Shown: positions 1 through 8,861, numbered from the stretch's first letter. The stretch: DNA of 64,000 nt from Massilia forsythiae (GCF_012849555.1 NZ_CP051685.1:4712001-4776000); one strand, 5' to 3'. A program made the numbers and translations. The notes: generated by a model from the letters alone, not told the origin.

Positions 1-1221
1 GCTGTCGACCCGTTCGCCGATGCGCACGCTGCCGCCGGGGTGGGCAGCGAAGTGGTGGCTGGCGAACACGTGGTGCGCGCCGGCGCGCGCCAGGATATCG
101 CGCGCCAGGCCGATGCCGCGCGCGAAGCGGGCGCGGTCCTCGGGGTGCAGCGTCTTGTCGACCCAGTGCGGGCCGATGCGCCCGCCGATGCGGTCGCGGA
201 TCTTGACCATGACCGTCAGCGTGCGCGCATGCGCCAGCAGGCGGTCGACGCGGCCGGCCTGGGCCGCGAACGCCGCGTACATCGGCTGCGGCAGCGTCAG
301 GTCGGCCAGGGAAATGCCGTCCTCGTGCAGGGCGGCGCCGGCCGCCATCGGCACTTCGGCGCCGCCGCGCTCGTCCCTGGTGGGGTCGGTTTCCAGGTCG
401 TCCACGCTGCCCATCACCGCCACCACCGGGTCGCTGAAAAAGGCGGGGGACTGGTCCAGCAGGCCGGAGGCGTGCAGCAGGCGCGGGCTGCCGATGCCGC
501 CGGCGGCCAGCACCACCAGCGGCGCGCGCAATTGCTGCAGGCGGCCGTCGATCTCGGCCTCGACGCCGGCGGCGCGGCCATCCTCGACCAGCACGCGCGT
601 CACGCGCGCGCGGCTGCGTACGCGGGCGCCGTGGCTGCAGGCATCGTCGATGAAGTCGCGCGCGCTCCACTTGGCGCCGAACGGGCACCCGTACACGCAG
701 CGCCAGCAGCCGCTGCGGCAGGATGCAGGGCGGATCAGCTTGTCCAGCTTGTGCCAATCCAGCCCGCTGGCGCGCGCCGCCGCCATGATGCGCCGGGCCA
801 TCGGGCCCACCAGCGCGTCCGGCAGCGGCGCCATCGGCAGTTCGGCGCGCAATTCTCCCAGCGCCGGCGCCAGGTCGATGCCGTGGGCGGCGAACATGGC
901 GGCCGGGGGCGGGGCGGCGGTGGCGAAGTTGATGGTCGAGGTGCCGCCCAGCGTCAGGGCGCGCACCAGCAGCGACAGGTCGCGATGCAGAAAGGCGCCC
1001 TTGCCGGGCACCGCCGCCATCGACGCCATCTGGCCGAGGGTGCCGCTGAGCGCCTCGGCGCCGCCCTGTTCCAGCACCAGCACGCGTGCGCCCGCACGCG
1101 CCAGGGCGCGCGCCGCGCCCGCACCGCCGGGGCCGCTGCCGACCACGATGGCGTCCGGCGCATCCGCAAGGGGAGAGGCCGCCGCGCCATGCAGGCGCAC
1201 GGGATGCACGCGCCGGTTCAT
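1..1221 (-). CDS. GMC-family FAD-dependent oxidoreductase (C-terminus cut by window edge)
   Basis: Reading leftward from the ATG at 1221, 407 codons are open to the window edge, so the C-terminus is missing. A dinucleotide-binding motif, VVGSGPGGAGAARALA, lies near residues 26-41, followed by the LVLEQGG end of the second beta strand. A cysteine-rich CRSGCWRCVYGCPFGAKW segment and the LAAGGIGSPRLL motif are typical of GMC-type flavoproteins that oxidise alcohols, sterols or long-chain substrates. The visible end, ASHHFAAHPGGSVRIGERVDS, is the family's C-terminal conserved block, so only a short part is missing. The substrate cannot be read from sequence. It lies downstream of the receiver-like gene on the same strand with a 136-base gap. 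Confidence 0.85.
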   Translation of the reverse strand, partial: MNRRVHPVRLHGAAASPLADAPDAIVVGSGPGGAGAARALARAGARVLVLEQGGAEALSGTLGQMASMAAVPGKGAFLHRDLSLLVRALTLGGTSTINFATAAPPPAAMFAAHGIDLAPALGELRAELPMAPLPDALVGPMARRIMAAARASGLDWHKLDKLIRPASCRSGCWRCVYGCPFGAKWSARDFIDDACSHGARVRSRARVTRVLVEDGRAAGVEAEIDGRLQQLRAPLVVLAAGGIGSPRLLHASGLLDQSPAFFSDPVVAVMGSVDDLETDPTRDERGGAEVPMAAGAALHEDGISLADLTLPQPMYAAFAAQAGRVDRLLAHARTLTVMVKIRDRIGGRIGPHWVDKTLHPEDRARFARGIGLARDILARAGAHHVFASHHFAAHPGGSVRIGERVDS

Positions 1222-1357
1222 GGCGCGCCGTCCGCGCGGCGGCGCGGCGGATTGGCTGGCAGGGATGGGCGCATGATCTTCCTTTCGCCCGCATTGTAGC
1301 CCCAGCCGCCGCGGCGCGCCGGTTGCTGCGGGCGCTCGGCTTGGGGCGGGCGCGCCG

Positions 1358-1783
1358 TCAGCGCGGCTGCAGGCGCCGCTGCGGCGCGTGGCGGCGTTCC
1401 TGCGCCGCCGGTCCAGGCGCCGTGGCATCGAGGGCGGCAGCAGCCGCGCGCCGCAGCGAACGCCGCAGGGACCGCTGCGTGAGCGGCCTGGACAGCAGCG
1501 CCACCCCGCGTCCGACGCGCGGCGCAGGCGTGCGCCTGTCGTCCAGCAGCAGGGCGATCGGCGCGCCCGGCGCCAGCCGCGCCAGTTCGCCCAGCAGCGA
1601 ACGGCGGTCGTCGGCGTTGGTGTCGGTGCAGGTCAGCATGGCATCGAAGCGGATCGCCTGCGCCGTGTGCAGCGCCGCCTGCGGACTGTCGGCGTGGGCG
1701 ACGACGTAGCCCAGCGCCTGCAGTTGCGCGGCGGCTTGCGTGCGCGCCGTATGGTCGTATTCGAGCAAGAGTGCGGATTTCAT
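1358..1783 (-). CDS. Receiver-like (degenerate response-regulator) protein
   Basis: A 141-residue protein starting at the ATG at 1783, which has a strong AAGGAGG ribosome site 8 bases upstream; an upstream in-frame ATG at 1840 lacks such a site. The first 110 residues (start MKSALLLEYDHTARTQAAAQ) have the alternating beta/alpha pattern of a CheY-like receiver. The position after the fourth strand reads MLTCTDTNADD rather than the usual hydrophobic-D-hydrophobic phospho-acceptor, and the N-terminal acidic pair is reduced to E-D. Phosphorylation is therefore uncertain. There is no output domain; the tail is Arg/Ala rich. It could be a pseudo-receiver. It is divergent from the DUF455 gene. Confidence 0.6.
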   Translation of the reverse strand: MKSALLLEYDHTARTQAAAQLQALGYVVAHADSPQAALHTAQAIRFDAMLTCTDTNADDRRSLLGELARLAPGAPIALLLDDRRTPAPRVGRGVALLSRPLTQRSLRRSLRRAAAAALDATAPGPAAQERRHAPQRRLQPR

Positions 1784-1825
1784 GGTGTCGTCCTCCTTGT
1801 GACAGGGATGGCGGCGGACTCGACA

Positions 1826-1850
1826 TTGTTCAAGTGACAAGTTGTAACAA
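1826..1850. promoter_or_regulatory. Paired TTGT/ACAA dyads in a divergent intergenic region
   Basis: Between the divergent receiver-like and DUF455 genes are TTGT-N7-ACAA (1826-1840) and a perfect TTGT-A-ACAA dyad (1842-1850). An extended -10-like TGCTACACT at 1891-1899 precedes the DUF455 gene. The symmetry is visible in the bases; that a regulator binds here is inference. Confidence 0.25.
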
Positions 1851-1928
1851 TTGCGGGTGCTACGGGTGCTGGCGGCGCCCGCTGCCGATTTGCTACACTC
1901 GCGCTTTTCCGCTCACGAGACGTCGACC

Positions 1929-2771
1929 ATGGCGCATCCGCCCGAACTGCGCACGCAAGCCTTGCACTGCCTGCTGCTGACCGATCCGGCCGCCAAGACC
2001 GCCGCCGTGGCCGCCCTGGCGCAGGCCTGGCACGCCGGCGCCTGTACGCTGGCGACGGATACTGTGCTGGCCGAACCGGCGGACATTCCCGGCCGGCCGA
2101 GCAGGCCGGCGCTGGTGCCGCCGCGCCTGCTGGGACGGCGCTCGATGGCCACCGTCGAGGGGCGCGCCATGCTGGTCCACGCGCTGGCCCACATCGAGTT
2201 CAATGCCGTCAACCTGGCGCTCGATGCGGTGTGGCGCTTCGGCGGCATGCCGGCCGCCTACTACGCCGACTGGCTGCGCGTGGCCGCCGAAGAAGCGGCT
2301 CACTTCGCGCTGCTGGCGGCGCATCTGCGCACGCTCGGCTACGAATACGGCGACTTCCCCGGCCACGACAGCCTGTGGGAAATGGTGGCCAAGACCAGCG
2401 GCGACGCGCTGGCGCGCATGGCACTGGTGCCGCGCACGATGGAGGCGCGCGGCCTGGATGCGATCCCGCCGCTGCGCGCCAAGCTGGCCCAGGCCGGCGA
2501 CGTGGAGGCGGCGCGCATCCTCGACATCCTGCTGCGCGACGAGGTCGGCCACGTCGAGATCGGCAACCGCTGGTACTTTTACCTGTGCGCGGGAAGCGGG
2601 CTGGAACCCTGCGCCACCTACGACGCGCTCACCGTGCAGTACAAGGCGCCGGTGTTGAAAGGCCCGTTCAACGTCGACGCGCGCCGCCGTGCCGGCTTCA
2701 CCGAGGCCGAACTGGCGCGTTTCGAACGAGACCCGATCGCGGGCGGGCGCCTCTCCCATGCCTGCGACTGA
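1929..2771 (+). CDS. DUF455 ferritin-like protein
   Basis: A 280-residue protein of the DUF455 family (ferritin-like four-helix fold). Segments such as HALAHIEFNAVNLALDAVWR and EEAAHFALLAAHLR carry the E-x-x-H style metal-ligand pattern, and RDEVGHVEIGNRWYFYLC supplies a second one. The start is the ATG at 1929; the frame stays open upstream to 1851 but that stretch is intergenic in character. The biochemical role of DUF455 is not established; a di-iron or ferritin-like activity is family-level inference. The last 14 bases overlap the start of the DNA polymerase II gene, so the two are probably translationally coupled. Adjacency of these two genes is recalled from related betaproteobacteria. 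Confidence 0.8.
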   Translation: MAHPPELRTQALHCLLLTDPAAKTAAVAALAQAWHAGACTLATDTVLAEPADIPGRPSRPALVPPRLLGRRSMATVEGRAMLVHALAHIEFNAVNLALDAVWRFGGMPAAYYADWLRVAAEEAAHFALLAAHLRTLGYEYGDFPGHDSLWEMVAKTSGDALARMALVPRTMEARGLDAIPPLRAKLAQAGDVEAARILDILLRDEVGHVEIGNRWYFYLCAGSGLEPCATYDALTVQYKAPVLKGPFNVDARRRAGFTEAELARFERDPIAGGRLSHACD

Positions 2772-5178
2772 CGCCGCCGCCGACGCCGCCGCCGACGCCG
2801 CCGGGCCGCACGGGGACAGCGGCCAAGGCTTCCTGCTGACGCGGCACTGGCGCGACGTCGATGACGGTGTGGAGATCGAGTGCTGGATCGCCACCGACGC
2901 CGGCCCGCGCCGCCTGCGCCTGGCGCCGGCGCCCGCGGTCGCCTTTTTGCCGGCCGAGCAGGAAGACGCGGCGCGCGCGCTGCTGGGGCGCGAACGCGGC
3001 GTCGAACTGCGCCCGCTGGCGCTGGCCGACTTCCGCCACCGTCCGGTGCTGGGCCTGTACTGCCGCCATTACCGCCAGCTGCTGCGCCTGGAAAAGCGCC
3101 TGCGCGAACACGGCGTCGACGTCTACGAGGCCGACGTGCGCCCGCCCGATCGCTACCTGATGGAGCGCTTCATCACGGCGCCGCTGGCCTTCGGCGGCAC
3201 GCCGGCGCCGCACGATCCGTCCCTGCTGCTGGATGTGCGCCTGAAGCCGGTGCCCGACTACCGGCCGCGCCTGCGCACCGTCTCGCTCGACATCGAGACC
3301 ACCATGCAGGGAGAACTGCGCTCGATCGGCCTGGAAGGCTGCGGCGAGCGCCGCGTCTACATGCTCGGCCCGCCCAACGGCGACGCAACCGGGCTCGATT
3401 TCGACCTGGACTACTGCGACAGCCGGCGCATGCTGCTCGATCGGCTGGAGGCGTGGATGGCGCGCCACGACCCGGACGCCGTCATCGGCTGGAACGTCAT
3501 CGGCTTCGACCTGCGCGTGCTGCAGCGCCAGGCCGAGGGCATGGGGCATCCGCTGCGGCTGGGGCGCGGCGGCGCACCGATGGAATGGCGCGACACCGGG
3601 CGCGAGGAACGGTACTTCGCCGGCATGCCGGGACGGCTGGTCATCGACGGCATCGAGGCGCTGCGCGCGGCCACCTACAACTTCCCTTCGTTCAGCCTGG
3701 AGAACGTGTCCCGGACCCTGCTCGGCGAAGGCAAGGCGATCGGCAACCCGTACGACCGCATGGGCGAGATCGACCGCATGTTCGCCGAGGACAAGCCGGC
3801 GCTGGCCACCTACAACCTCCAGGATTGCGTGCTGGTCACGCGCATCTTCGCCAAGACGGGGCTGCTCGACTTCCTGCTGGAGCGCGCCAGCGTGACCGGC
3901 CTGGCCGCCGACCGCAGCGCCGGCTCGGTGGCCGCCTTCGACCATCTGTATATGCCGCTGATGCACCGCCAGGGCCTGGTGGCGCCCAACATCGGCGACG
4001 TACCGGGCGAGGACAGCCCCGGCGGCTTCGTCATGGATTCGCGCTCGGGCCTGTACGATTCGGTGCTGGTGCTGGACTACAAGAGCCTGTATCCGTCGAT
4101 CATCCGCACCTTCCTGATCGATCCGGTCGGGCTGCTCGAGGGTCTGCGCGCGCCGGAGGAAGACACCGTGCCCGGCTTTCGCGGCGCGCGCTTCTCGCGC
4201 ACGCGCCACTGCCTGCCCGGCATCGTCACGCGCGTGTGGGCCGGGCGCGAAGCGGCCAAGCGTGACGGCAACGCGCACCTGGCGCAGGCTTTAAAGATCA
4301 TCATGAACGCCTTCTACGGCGTGCTCGGCACCACCGCCTGCCGCTTCTTCGATGCGCGCCTGGCCTCGTCGATCACGCTGCGCGGCCACGAGATCATGCA
4401 CCGGACGCGCGCGCTGATCGAGGCGCGCGGCCACCAGGTCATCTACGGCGACACCGATTCCACCTTCGTCTGGCTGGGTCGTCCGCACAGCGACGCCGAG
4501 GCGCTGCGCATCGGCCGCGAACTGGTCGACCACGTCAACGGCTGGTGGCGCGCGCACCTGCGCGATGCCATGGGGCTGGACAGCGCGCTCGAGCTGGAAG
4601 TCGACACCCATTTCCGCCGCTTCCTGATGCCGACCGTGCGCGGCTCGGAAGAGGGCAGCAAGAAGCGCTACGCCGGCCTGGCCACGGCGCCCGGCGGCGG
4701 CGACGAGTTCGTCTACAAGGGACTGGAAACGGTGCGCACCGACTGGACCCCGCTGGCGCAGCAGTTCCAGCAGGGCCTGTACGAACGCATCTTCCGGCGT
4801 GAGCCCTACCAGGACTGGCTGCGCGGCTACGTGGCGCGCACGCTGAACGGCGAGCTGGACGACCTGCTGGTGTACCGCAAGCGCCTGCGCCGCCCGCTGG
4901 CCGAATACGAGCGCAACCTGCCGCCGCACGTGCGCGCGGCGCGCATCGCCGATGCCTGGCACCTGGCGCAGGGCCGTCCGGCGCCGTACCGCAACGGCGG
5001 CGCCACGATCGCCTACGTGATGACGACCGGCGGGCCGGAGCCGCTGGAAACGCTGCAATCGGCGCCCGATTACGAGCACTACCTGACGCGCCAGCTGGAA
5101 CCGGTGGCGGATGCGATCCTGCCGTTCCTGGGCGACGGCTTCGACAAGCTGACCAGCACGCAGGGCGCGTTGTTCTGA
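2758..5178 (+). CDS. polB: DNA polymerase II (family B)
   Basis: An 806-residue family B DNA polymerase, close to the 783 residues of Escherichia coli Pol II, which acts in replication restart and translesion synthesis. The 3'-5' exonuclease has SLDIETT near residue 177 (Exo I, D-x-E) and IGWNVIGFDLRVL (Exo II). The palm carries DYKSLYPSII near 440 (motif A) and YGDTDSTFVWL near 563 (motif C, two catalytic Asp). NAFYGVLGT (motif B) is also present. All catalytic residues are intact. The ATG at 2758 was chosen because it precedes the conserved region by a short variable Ala/Asp repeat; upstream codons belong to the DUF455 overlap. Expression is probably coupled to that gene. Whether it is SOS-controlled cannot be told: no clear LexA box was seen. 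Confidence 0.95.
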   Translation: MPATDAAADAAADAAGPHGDSGQGFLLTRHWRDVDDGVEIECWIATDAGPRRLRLAPAPAVAFLPAEQEDAARALLGRERGVELRPLALADFRHRPVLGLYCRHYRQLLRLEKRLREHGVDVYEADVRPPDRYLMERFITAPLAFGGTPAPHDPSLLLDVRLKPVPDYRPRLRTVSLDIETTMQGELRSIGLEGCGERRVYMLGPPNGDATGLDFDLDYCDSRRMLLDRLEAWMARHDPDAVIGWNVIGFDLRVLQRQAEGMGHPLRLGRGGAPMEWRDTGREERYFAGMPGRLVIDGIEALRAATYNFPSFSLENVSRTLLGEGKAIGNPYDRMGEIDRMFAEDKPALATYNLQDCVLVTRIFAKTGLLDFLLERASVTGLAADRSAGSVAAFDHLYMPLMHRQGLVAPNIGDVPGEDSPGGFVMDSRSGLYDSVLVLDYKSLYPSIIRTFLIDPVGLLEGLRAPEEDTVPGFRGARFSRTRHCLPGIVTRVWAGREAAKRDGNAHLAQALKIIMNAFYGVLGTTACRFFDARLASSITLRGHEIMHRTRALIEARGHQVIYGDTDSTFVWLGRPHSDAEALRIGRELVDHVNGWWRAHLRDAMGLDSALELEVDTHFRRFLMPTVRGSEEGSKKRYAGLATAPGGGDEFVYKGLETVRTDWTPLAQQFQQGLYERIFRREPYQDWLRGYVARTLNGELDDLLVYRKRLRRPLAEYERNLPPHVRAARIADAWHLAQGRPAPYRNGGATIAYVMTTGGPEPLETLQSAPDYEHYLTRQLEPVADAILPFLGDGFDKLTSTQGALF
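2770..2802 (+). repeat. 12-bp tandem repeat in the 5' end of polB
   Basis: The unit GACGCCGCCGCC occurs about 2.75 times. It sits in frame and encodes a DAAA-type repeat at residues 5-15 of DNA polymerase II, ahead of the conserved fold. Length variation here would be tolerated in steps of four residues. Confidence 0.75.
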
Positions 5179-5205
5179 ACAGGCCCGGCCGGGCGACCCG
5201 CGCCG

Positions 5206-5994
5206 TCAGAGGCGGAACGATTTCACCAGCGTGAGTTCGCCCAGGGCGCGCAAGGGGATGACGAATTCTTCCCTCCGCTCGCGCCCGGTGTTTTCGTTGA
5301 AGATCAGGGTCACGCGCGTGGTGATGATCGGCCGTTGGCGCGTGGAGGCGTCGAAGTGGTAGCCCTCGCTGCCGAAGTTGCCCCAGTAATTCACCCAGAC
5401 CTGGTAGGCGCCGCGCATCGGCGCGGTCATGGTGAACATTTCCGGACCGGGGCCGTCGACGCTGTCCACGTCCAGGCCGCCGCCGTTGGTGAGCGCCGGG
5501 TGCATCCAGTAGGCGTGCTGGCCGTCCGGCGTGACCACGTGCAGGTCGATCTCGGCCTGGTTGTCGTCCCAGGCGGCGATCACGCGCAGCACCGGCTGCG
5601 GGCGGCTGCTGTCGGCCTCGTAATACTGCACGCGCTTGACCGCCTTGCCGCTCGGCGAGCGGATCTCGACGCTGTTGGAGCCGCGCCCGAACGTGTAGCC
5701 GCGCGCGAAGCGGCCCTCGTCGTCGGTGTACAGCGGGGTCGGGTTGCCGTTCACCACCAGCGTGTGGAACGGGCGCTGCTTGCCGGCCGCGGCCAGGCGG
5801 CCGCGGATCATGGTGCGGTTGCGCTGCACGCCGCGGTCGATCAGCGCATACGGATAGTTGACCGCCGGCTCTTCCGAGCGGTCGACCAGGCCGGCGCGGT
5901 TCCAGCCGCCGGCGGGCGTCTCGAGGGTCTGGCTGGCCGCCGGCAGCAGCGCCGCGAGGCCGAGCAGGGCGGCGGAAAGGGTACGCATCAGCAT
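5206..5994 (-). CDS. YfaP-like secreted protein (DUF2135)
   Basis: A 262-residue exported protein. The start at 5994 gives MLMRTLSAALLGLAALLPAASQ, a normal Sec signal peptide; a longer frame upstream adds no conserved residues. The mature part contains VIAAWDDNQAEIDLHVVTPDG and a following GGGLDVDSVDGPGPE, the core of the DUF2135/YfaP domain, a metal-like Asp-rich beta fold. YfaP-type proteins are periplasmic or outer-surface proteins of unknown enzymatic role. The gene is convergent with polB and is the last leftward gene after the DUF6438 gene, with an 89-base gap, so it may be co-transcribed with that group. Confidence 0.8.
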   Translation of the reverse strand: MLMRTLSAALLGLAALLPAASQTLETPAGGWNRAGLVDRSEEPAVNYPYALIDRGVQRNRTMIRGRLAAAGKQRPFHTLVVNGNPTPLYTDDEGRFARGYTFGRGSNSVEIRSPSGKAVKRVQYYEADSSRPQPVLRVIAAWDDNQAEIDLHVVTPDGQHAYWMHPALTNGGGLDVDSVDGPGPEMFTMTAPMRGAYQVWVNYWGNFGSEGYHFDASTRQRPIITTRVTLIFNENTGRERREEFVIPLRALGELTLVKSFRL

Positions 5995-6083
5995 GGTCAA
6001 GGATCCTGGAGAGGCGGGCGCCGGCACGACGCGGGACAGGGTGAGCGAGCTCTCCTTCAGCGTGCCGTGATATTGGCTGTATG

Positions 6084-6623
6084 TCAATGGACGCGTGGTC
6101 TCGCCTGGATCCGGCGTTCGACCAGCGTCCCCGTGCCGGTGACGTGGTCGATGGCCTCGAGCAGCGCATTGATACGCTCGGCCGGGACGCTGCCGCCGAA
6201 GCAGCCGGTATACAATTCCACGCTTTTATTGCGTTTTCCCCGTCCCCGGTTCACATGCAGAACGAGTGTCGACTGATCGGTCATCACCGACGCGCAACCG
6301 TCGGCCTCATCCACGTAGCGGTCGCGCATGTCGTCGATGTGCGCTTCGCGCAGGGCGTGCGCGATCCGCACCAGGCTGGCCCGGTCGATACGGAACTCTT
6401 CGGTACCGCCCGTTTGGGCGAAGATCGGGCCGGAATGACGCACCCGTCCATCGGAAAAAATCCTGACTTCGAACACCGGGCAGTCGAATATGCAGCCCCG
6501 GTTGTCCACGGAAAGGGTCTCGAAGTCCGTGAAGGGTTCCGGCGATGTATGTCCGGGCAGGCCGGAGTCCGAACAAACGAACAACAGCAACGCCACGGCG
6601 ACGCCGACCCATGTGCGATTCAT
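6084..6623 (-). CDS. DUF6438-type exported protein
   Basis: A 179-residue protein starting at the ATG at 6623, which overlaps the stop of the preceding gene as ATGA; an ATG two codons earlier (6629) is an alternative. Residues 1-18 form a hydrophobic export signal. The segment NRGCIFDCPVFEVRIFSDGR matches the DUF6438 signature (a cysteine pair, C-x-x-C-P-v-[FY]-x-v-x-i-x-x-D-G), and TGCFGGSVPAERINALLEAID is the usual second half. The function of the family is unknown. The gene order GNAT, membrane protein, DUF6438 protein with short overlaps suggests one transcript. Confidence 0.7.
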   Translation of the reverse strand: MNRTWVGVAVALLLFVCSDSGLPGHTSPEPFTDFETLSVDNRGCIFDCPVFEVRIFSDGRVRHSGPIFAQTGGTEEFRIDRASLVRIAHALREAHIDDMRDRYVDEADGCASVMTDQSTLVLHVNRGRGKRNKSVELYTGCFGGSVPAERINALLEAIDHVTGTGTLVERRIQARPRVH

Positions 6624-7618
6624 TTGCATGGCCGTGGTGCAGACAGCGCGTCGAAGTCCGCCTGGCTCATCATGGCAGGCATCGGTTCCTCGATGCGGCG
6701 GCCGTTTGCGTCGAAGCGCCACGGCTTGGGCGGACGTTCGTTGGGACAGGCCGGCACCGCAGCCGGCAGCGACGCCGCCAGGGCGAACAGGCGCTCACGC
6801 AGCGGCTCGCGCACCACGTTCGCATCGATCCACAGCTGGATGTCGCGCCGCCCCTGCACCCAGGACAGGTGCGAGACGGCCGCGCCCGACGGCGCTTCCA
6901 TCACGAACAGCCGCGCCGCCAGCCCGTTGACACGCTCCGGCTCGTCCTTCGGGTCGCGCCACGAACTGACGCCGTCGGCGGACATGTCGTGTTCCTGCAA
7001 TGTCAGCACATGTCCGTCCGGCAGGCGGAAGCCGCGATAGACGATCGACGCCACGTCGCCGACGGTTTCGACGCGCCCGCCGAGCGGCTCGAACCGGGCG
7101 AACGGCGTATGCGTAAGATCGATCGGCTGGAACGCCAGCTTGCGGGTCACGCTCTCGATCGGCCGGAATGACATCTCGAAACGTCCGAGATCGCCCGGGC
7201 ACACGCGCTCGTAACCATTCCTGCGCGTCTCGATATCGTGGGCGGCCGCGTTGCGTGAGCGGTCGACGTTGCACCGGTAGACCGTCACGCCGGTATGGAC
7301 GAGCGTGACGCACGCCGCGGCGACCGCGAGCCCGCCGCCGATGAGCAGCCGCCGCCGCGCGGGAGAAGAGGCGACCGTGGAAGGCGGCTGCTGCAGGAGG
7401 ATGCCGATACGCCGGCACAGCCAGGCCAGTCCCAGCGGCAGCGCCGCCATCGTGGCGATGTTCAGCAGCGCGGCGACCACCGGCGCATGCATCCACAGGA
7501 TGGCGCCGAATGCATACACCAGGGCCGCCAGCAAGATCAGGATGTTGGCGGCGTGCCCGATCGCGCGCAGCAGGATGCCGACACGCCTCCTCGTCCGGCC
7601 GTGTTCGCGCTCAGGCAT
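6620..7618 (-). CDS. Membrane protein of unknown function
   Basis: A 332-residue protein not recognised as any named family. Two hydrophobic stretches near residues 20-45 and 48-68 (for example IGHAANILILLAALVYAFG) and a third near 93-110 (LLIGGGLAVAAACVTLVHTG) suggest three membrane segments. They are followed by a soluble C-terminal domain of about 220 residues with Cys-containing motifs RNGYERVCPGDLGRFEM and VPACPNERPPKPW. The ATG at 7618 was preferred; a GTG at 7624 is also possible. It overlaps the GNAT gene at its start and the DUF6438 gene at its end, so it sits inside a tight operon. Confidence 0.55.
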   Translation of the reverse strand: MPEREHGRTRRRVGILLRAIGHAANILILLAALVYAFGAILWMHAPVVAALLNIATMAALPLGLAWLCRRIGILLQQPPSTVASSPARRRLLIGGGLAVAAACVTLVHTGVTVYRCNVDRSRNAAAHDIETRRNGYERVCPGDLGRFEMSFRPIESVTRKLAFQPIDLTHTPFARFEPLGGRVETVGDVASIVYRGFRLPDGHVLTLQEHDMSADGVSSWRDPKDEPERVNGLAARLFVMEAPSGAAVSHLSWVQGRRDIQLWIDANVVREPLRERLFALAASLPAAVPACPNERPPKPWRFDANGRRIEEPMPAMMSQADFDALSAPRPCK

Positions 7619-8042
7619 TCGCACCGCCCGTGCGGATCATCGAATAGCGGTGAATATCGTCGCGACGCCGCCAGCCGCGCCGCGTCCAGTAGCGGTTGGC
7701 GGCGTCGTTGCTGGTGAAGACATCGATGTGGGTCTTGCCGATGCCGAGCGCGGCCAGGCCGTCCAGGCAGCGCCCGACCAGCGCGTCGGCGATGCCGCGG
7801 CCGCGGTAGTCCGGCGCCACGATCACGTGCTGCAGGTAGCCGCGCCGGCCGTCGTGGCCGCACAGGGCACAGCCGATCACCCGGCCGGCGTCGATGGCCA
7901 GGAAGCTCAGGCCCGGGTTGCGCGCCAGGTAGCGTGCGGTCGTCTCGCGCGCGTCGGCGTCGCGGATCGAGACGCCGGGCGTGGCGCGCATCAGCGCCAT
8001 CACGTCGTCGTAGCGGTCGATGCCGTAGACCAGGATTTCCAT
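7611..8042 (-). CDS. GNAT-family N-acetyltransferase
   Basis: A 143-residue GNAT-fold acyltransferase. The acetyl-CoA pyrophosphate loop is clear: VIVAPDYRGRGIADALVGR, the Q/R-x-x-G-x-G/A motif A of the superfamily. It is preceded by the SFLAIDAGRVIGCALCGHDG strand pair and followed by IDVFTSNDAANRYWTRRGWRR, the usual motif B with a C-terminal Tyr/Trp pair. The acceptor substrate cannot be predicted. It is the first gene of a leftward run and overlaps the next gene by 8 bases. Confidence 0.85.
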   Translation of the reverse strand: MEILVYGIDRYDDVMALMRATPGVSIRDADARETTARYLARNPGLSFLAIDAGRVIGCALCGHDGRRGYLQHVIVAPDYRGRGIADALVGRCLDGLAALGIGKTHIDVFTSNDAANRYWTRRGWRRRDDIHRYSMIRTGGANA

Positions 8043-8182
8043 ATAAATCGTTTTCGCTTTGCGGTGCGGCGGTGATCGAAGCCGACCATTATAGAACGCT
8101 CGCCATGCCGAAACGGCATGCAGGAGGGCCCGCCACCGCTGACGAACCTGAAAAAACTTTGCCGTTCCGTGATGTTTGGTGA

Positions 8183-8211
8183 GTATTTACGCGCATTGCC
8201 AATTTTATAAT
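8183..8211 (+). promoter_or_regulatory. Putative sigma-70 promoter of the outer-membrane barrel gene
   Basis: A perfect -10 hexamer TATAAT at 8206-8211 lies 54 bases before the start codon at 8265. The -35 is weak (GTATTT at 17-base spacing). The intervening leader is unusually AT-rich for this window. Confidence 0.4.
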
Positions 8212-8264
8212 CTGGGCGCGAAACGGCACGCATGAATGCCGGATATACACCGACCACTACGCAC

Positions 8265-8849
8265 ATGAATAAAAAAATCCTCGTTGCCGCGCTCCTGTCC
8301 GCGGCCTTCGGCGCCGCACAGGCGCAAACCGCCGTCGTCGAACCTTCGCCGGCCCGCTTCCTGGTGGGCATGGGCCTGAGCGGCGGCGGCGACAAGCTCG
8401 TCAGCGCCCGCTATACCGACGGCGACACCGTCAACCTGCATGGCGGCGGCCTGATCTACTTCACCGCCGGCGTCGACTACCGCTTCACGCCCGAGTTCTC
8501 GCTGCAGGGTACGGTCAACTACCATGTGGACCAGGCCAATGCCAGGAACGGCGACATCAAGTTCCAGCGCTTTCCGGTCGAACTGATCGGCTACTACCAT
8601 CCGAACCCGTCCTGGCGCGTGGGCGGCGGCGTGCGCTATGCGGCCAGCCCGAAACTGAGCAGCAGCGGCGTGGCCTCCGGCCTGGACGCGAAGTTCGACG
8701 ACGCCACCAGCGCCGTGGTGGAAGCGGAATACTTCAGCAGCCCGAACGTCGGCTTCAAGCTGCGCTACGTGAACGAAAAATACAAGTCGCGCGGTTTCGA
8801 GGACGTCGACGGCAGCCATGTGGGTATCTCGGCCAACTACTACTTCTGA
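8265..8849 (+). CDS. Small outer-membrane beta-barrel protein
   Basis: A 194-residue protein. The ATG at 8265 gives a clean signal peptide, MNKKILVAALLSAAFGAAQA, cleaved before QTAVVEP; an upstream ATG at 8232 would add an unlikely 11 residues. The mature chain alternates polar and hydrophobic residues in strands such as VNLHGGGLIYFTAGVDYRF and ends in SHVGISANYYF. The terminal aromatic residue is the classical BAM-recognised C-terminus of outer-membrane barrels. It is about the size of an eight-stranded OmpW/OmpA-like barrel. Ligand or role cannot be inferred. Confidence 0.75.
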   Translation: MNKKILVAALLSAAFGAAQAQTAVVEPSPARFLVGMGLSGGGDKLVSARYTDGDTVNLHGGGLIYFTAGVDYRFTPEFSLQGTVNYHVDQANARNGDIKFQRFPVELIGYYHPNPSWRVGGGVRYAASPKLSSSGVASGLDAKFDDATSAVVEAEYFSSPNVGFKLRYVNEKYKSRGFEDVDGSHVGISANYYF

Positions 8850-8861
8850 GTTTTCCATGGC

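Noticed and set aside
2698..4278. A minus-strand frame over DNA polymerase II
   Set aside because: Antisense to all polymerase motifs; composition typical of shadows.
5179..5205. GCCCGGCCGGGC as a bidirectional terminator between polB and the YfaP-like gene
   Set aside because: The stem is only about five base pairs and no T-run follows on either strand.
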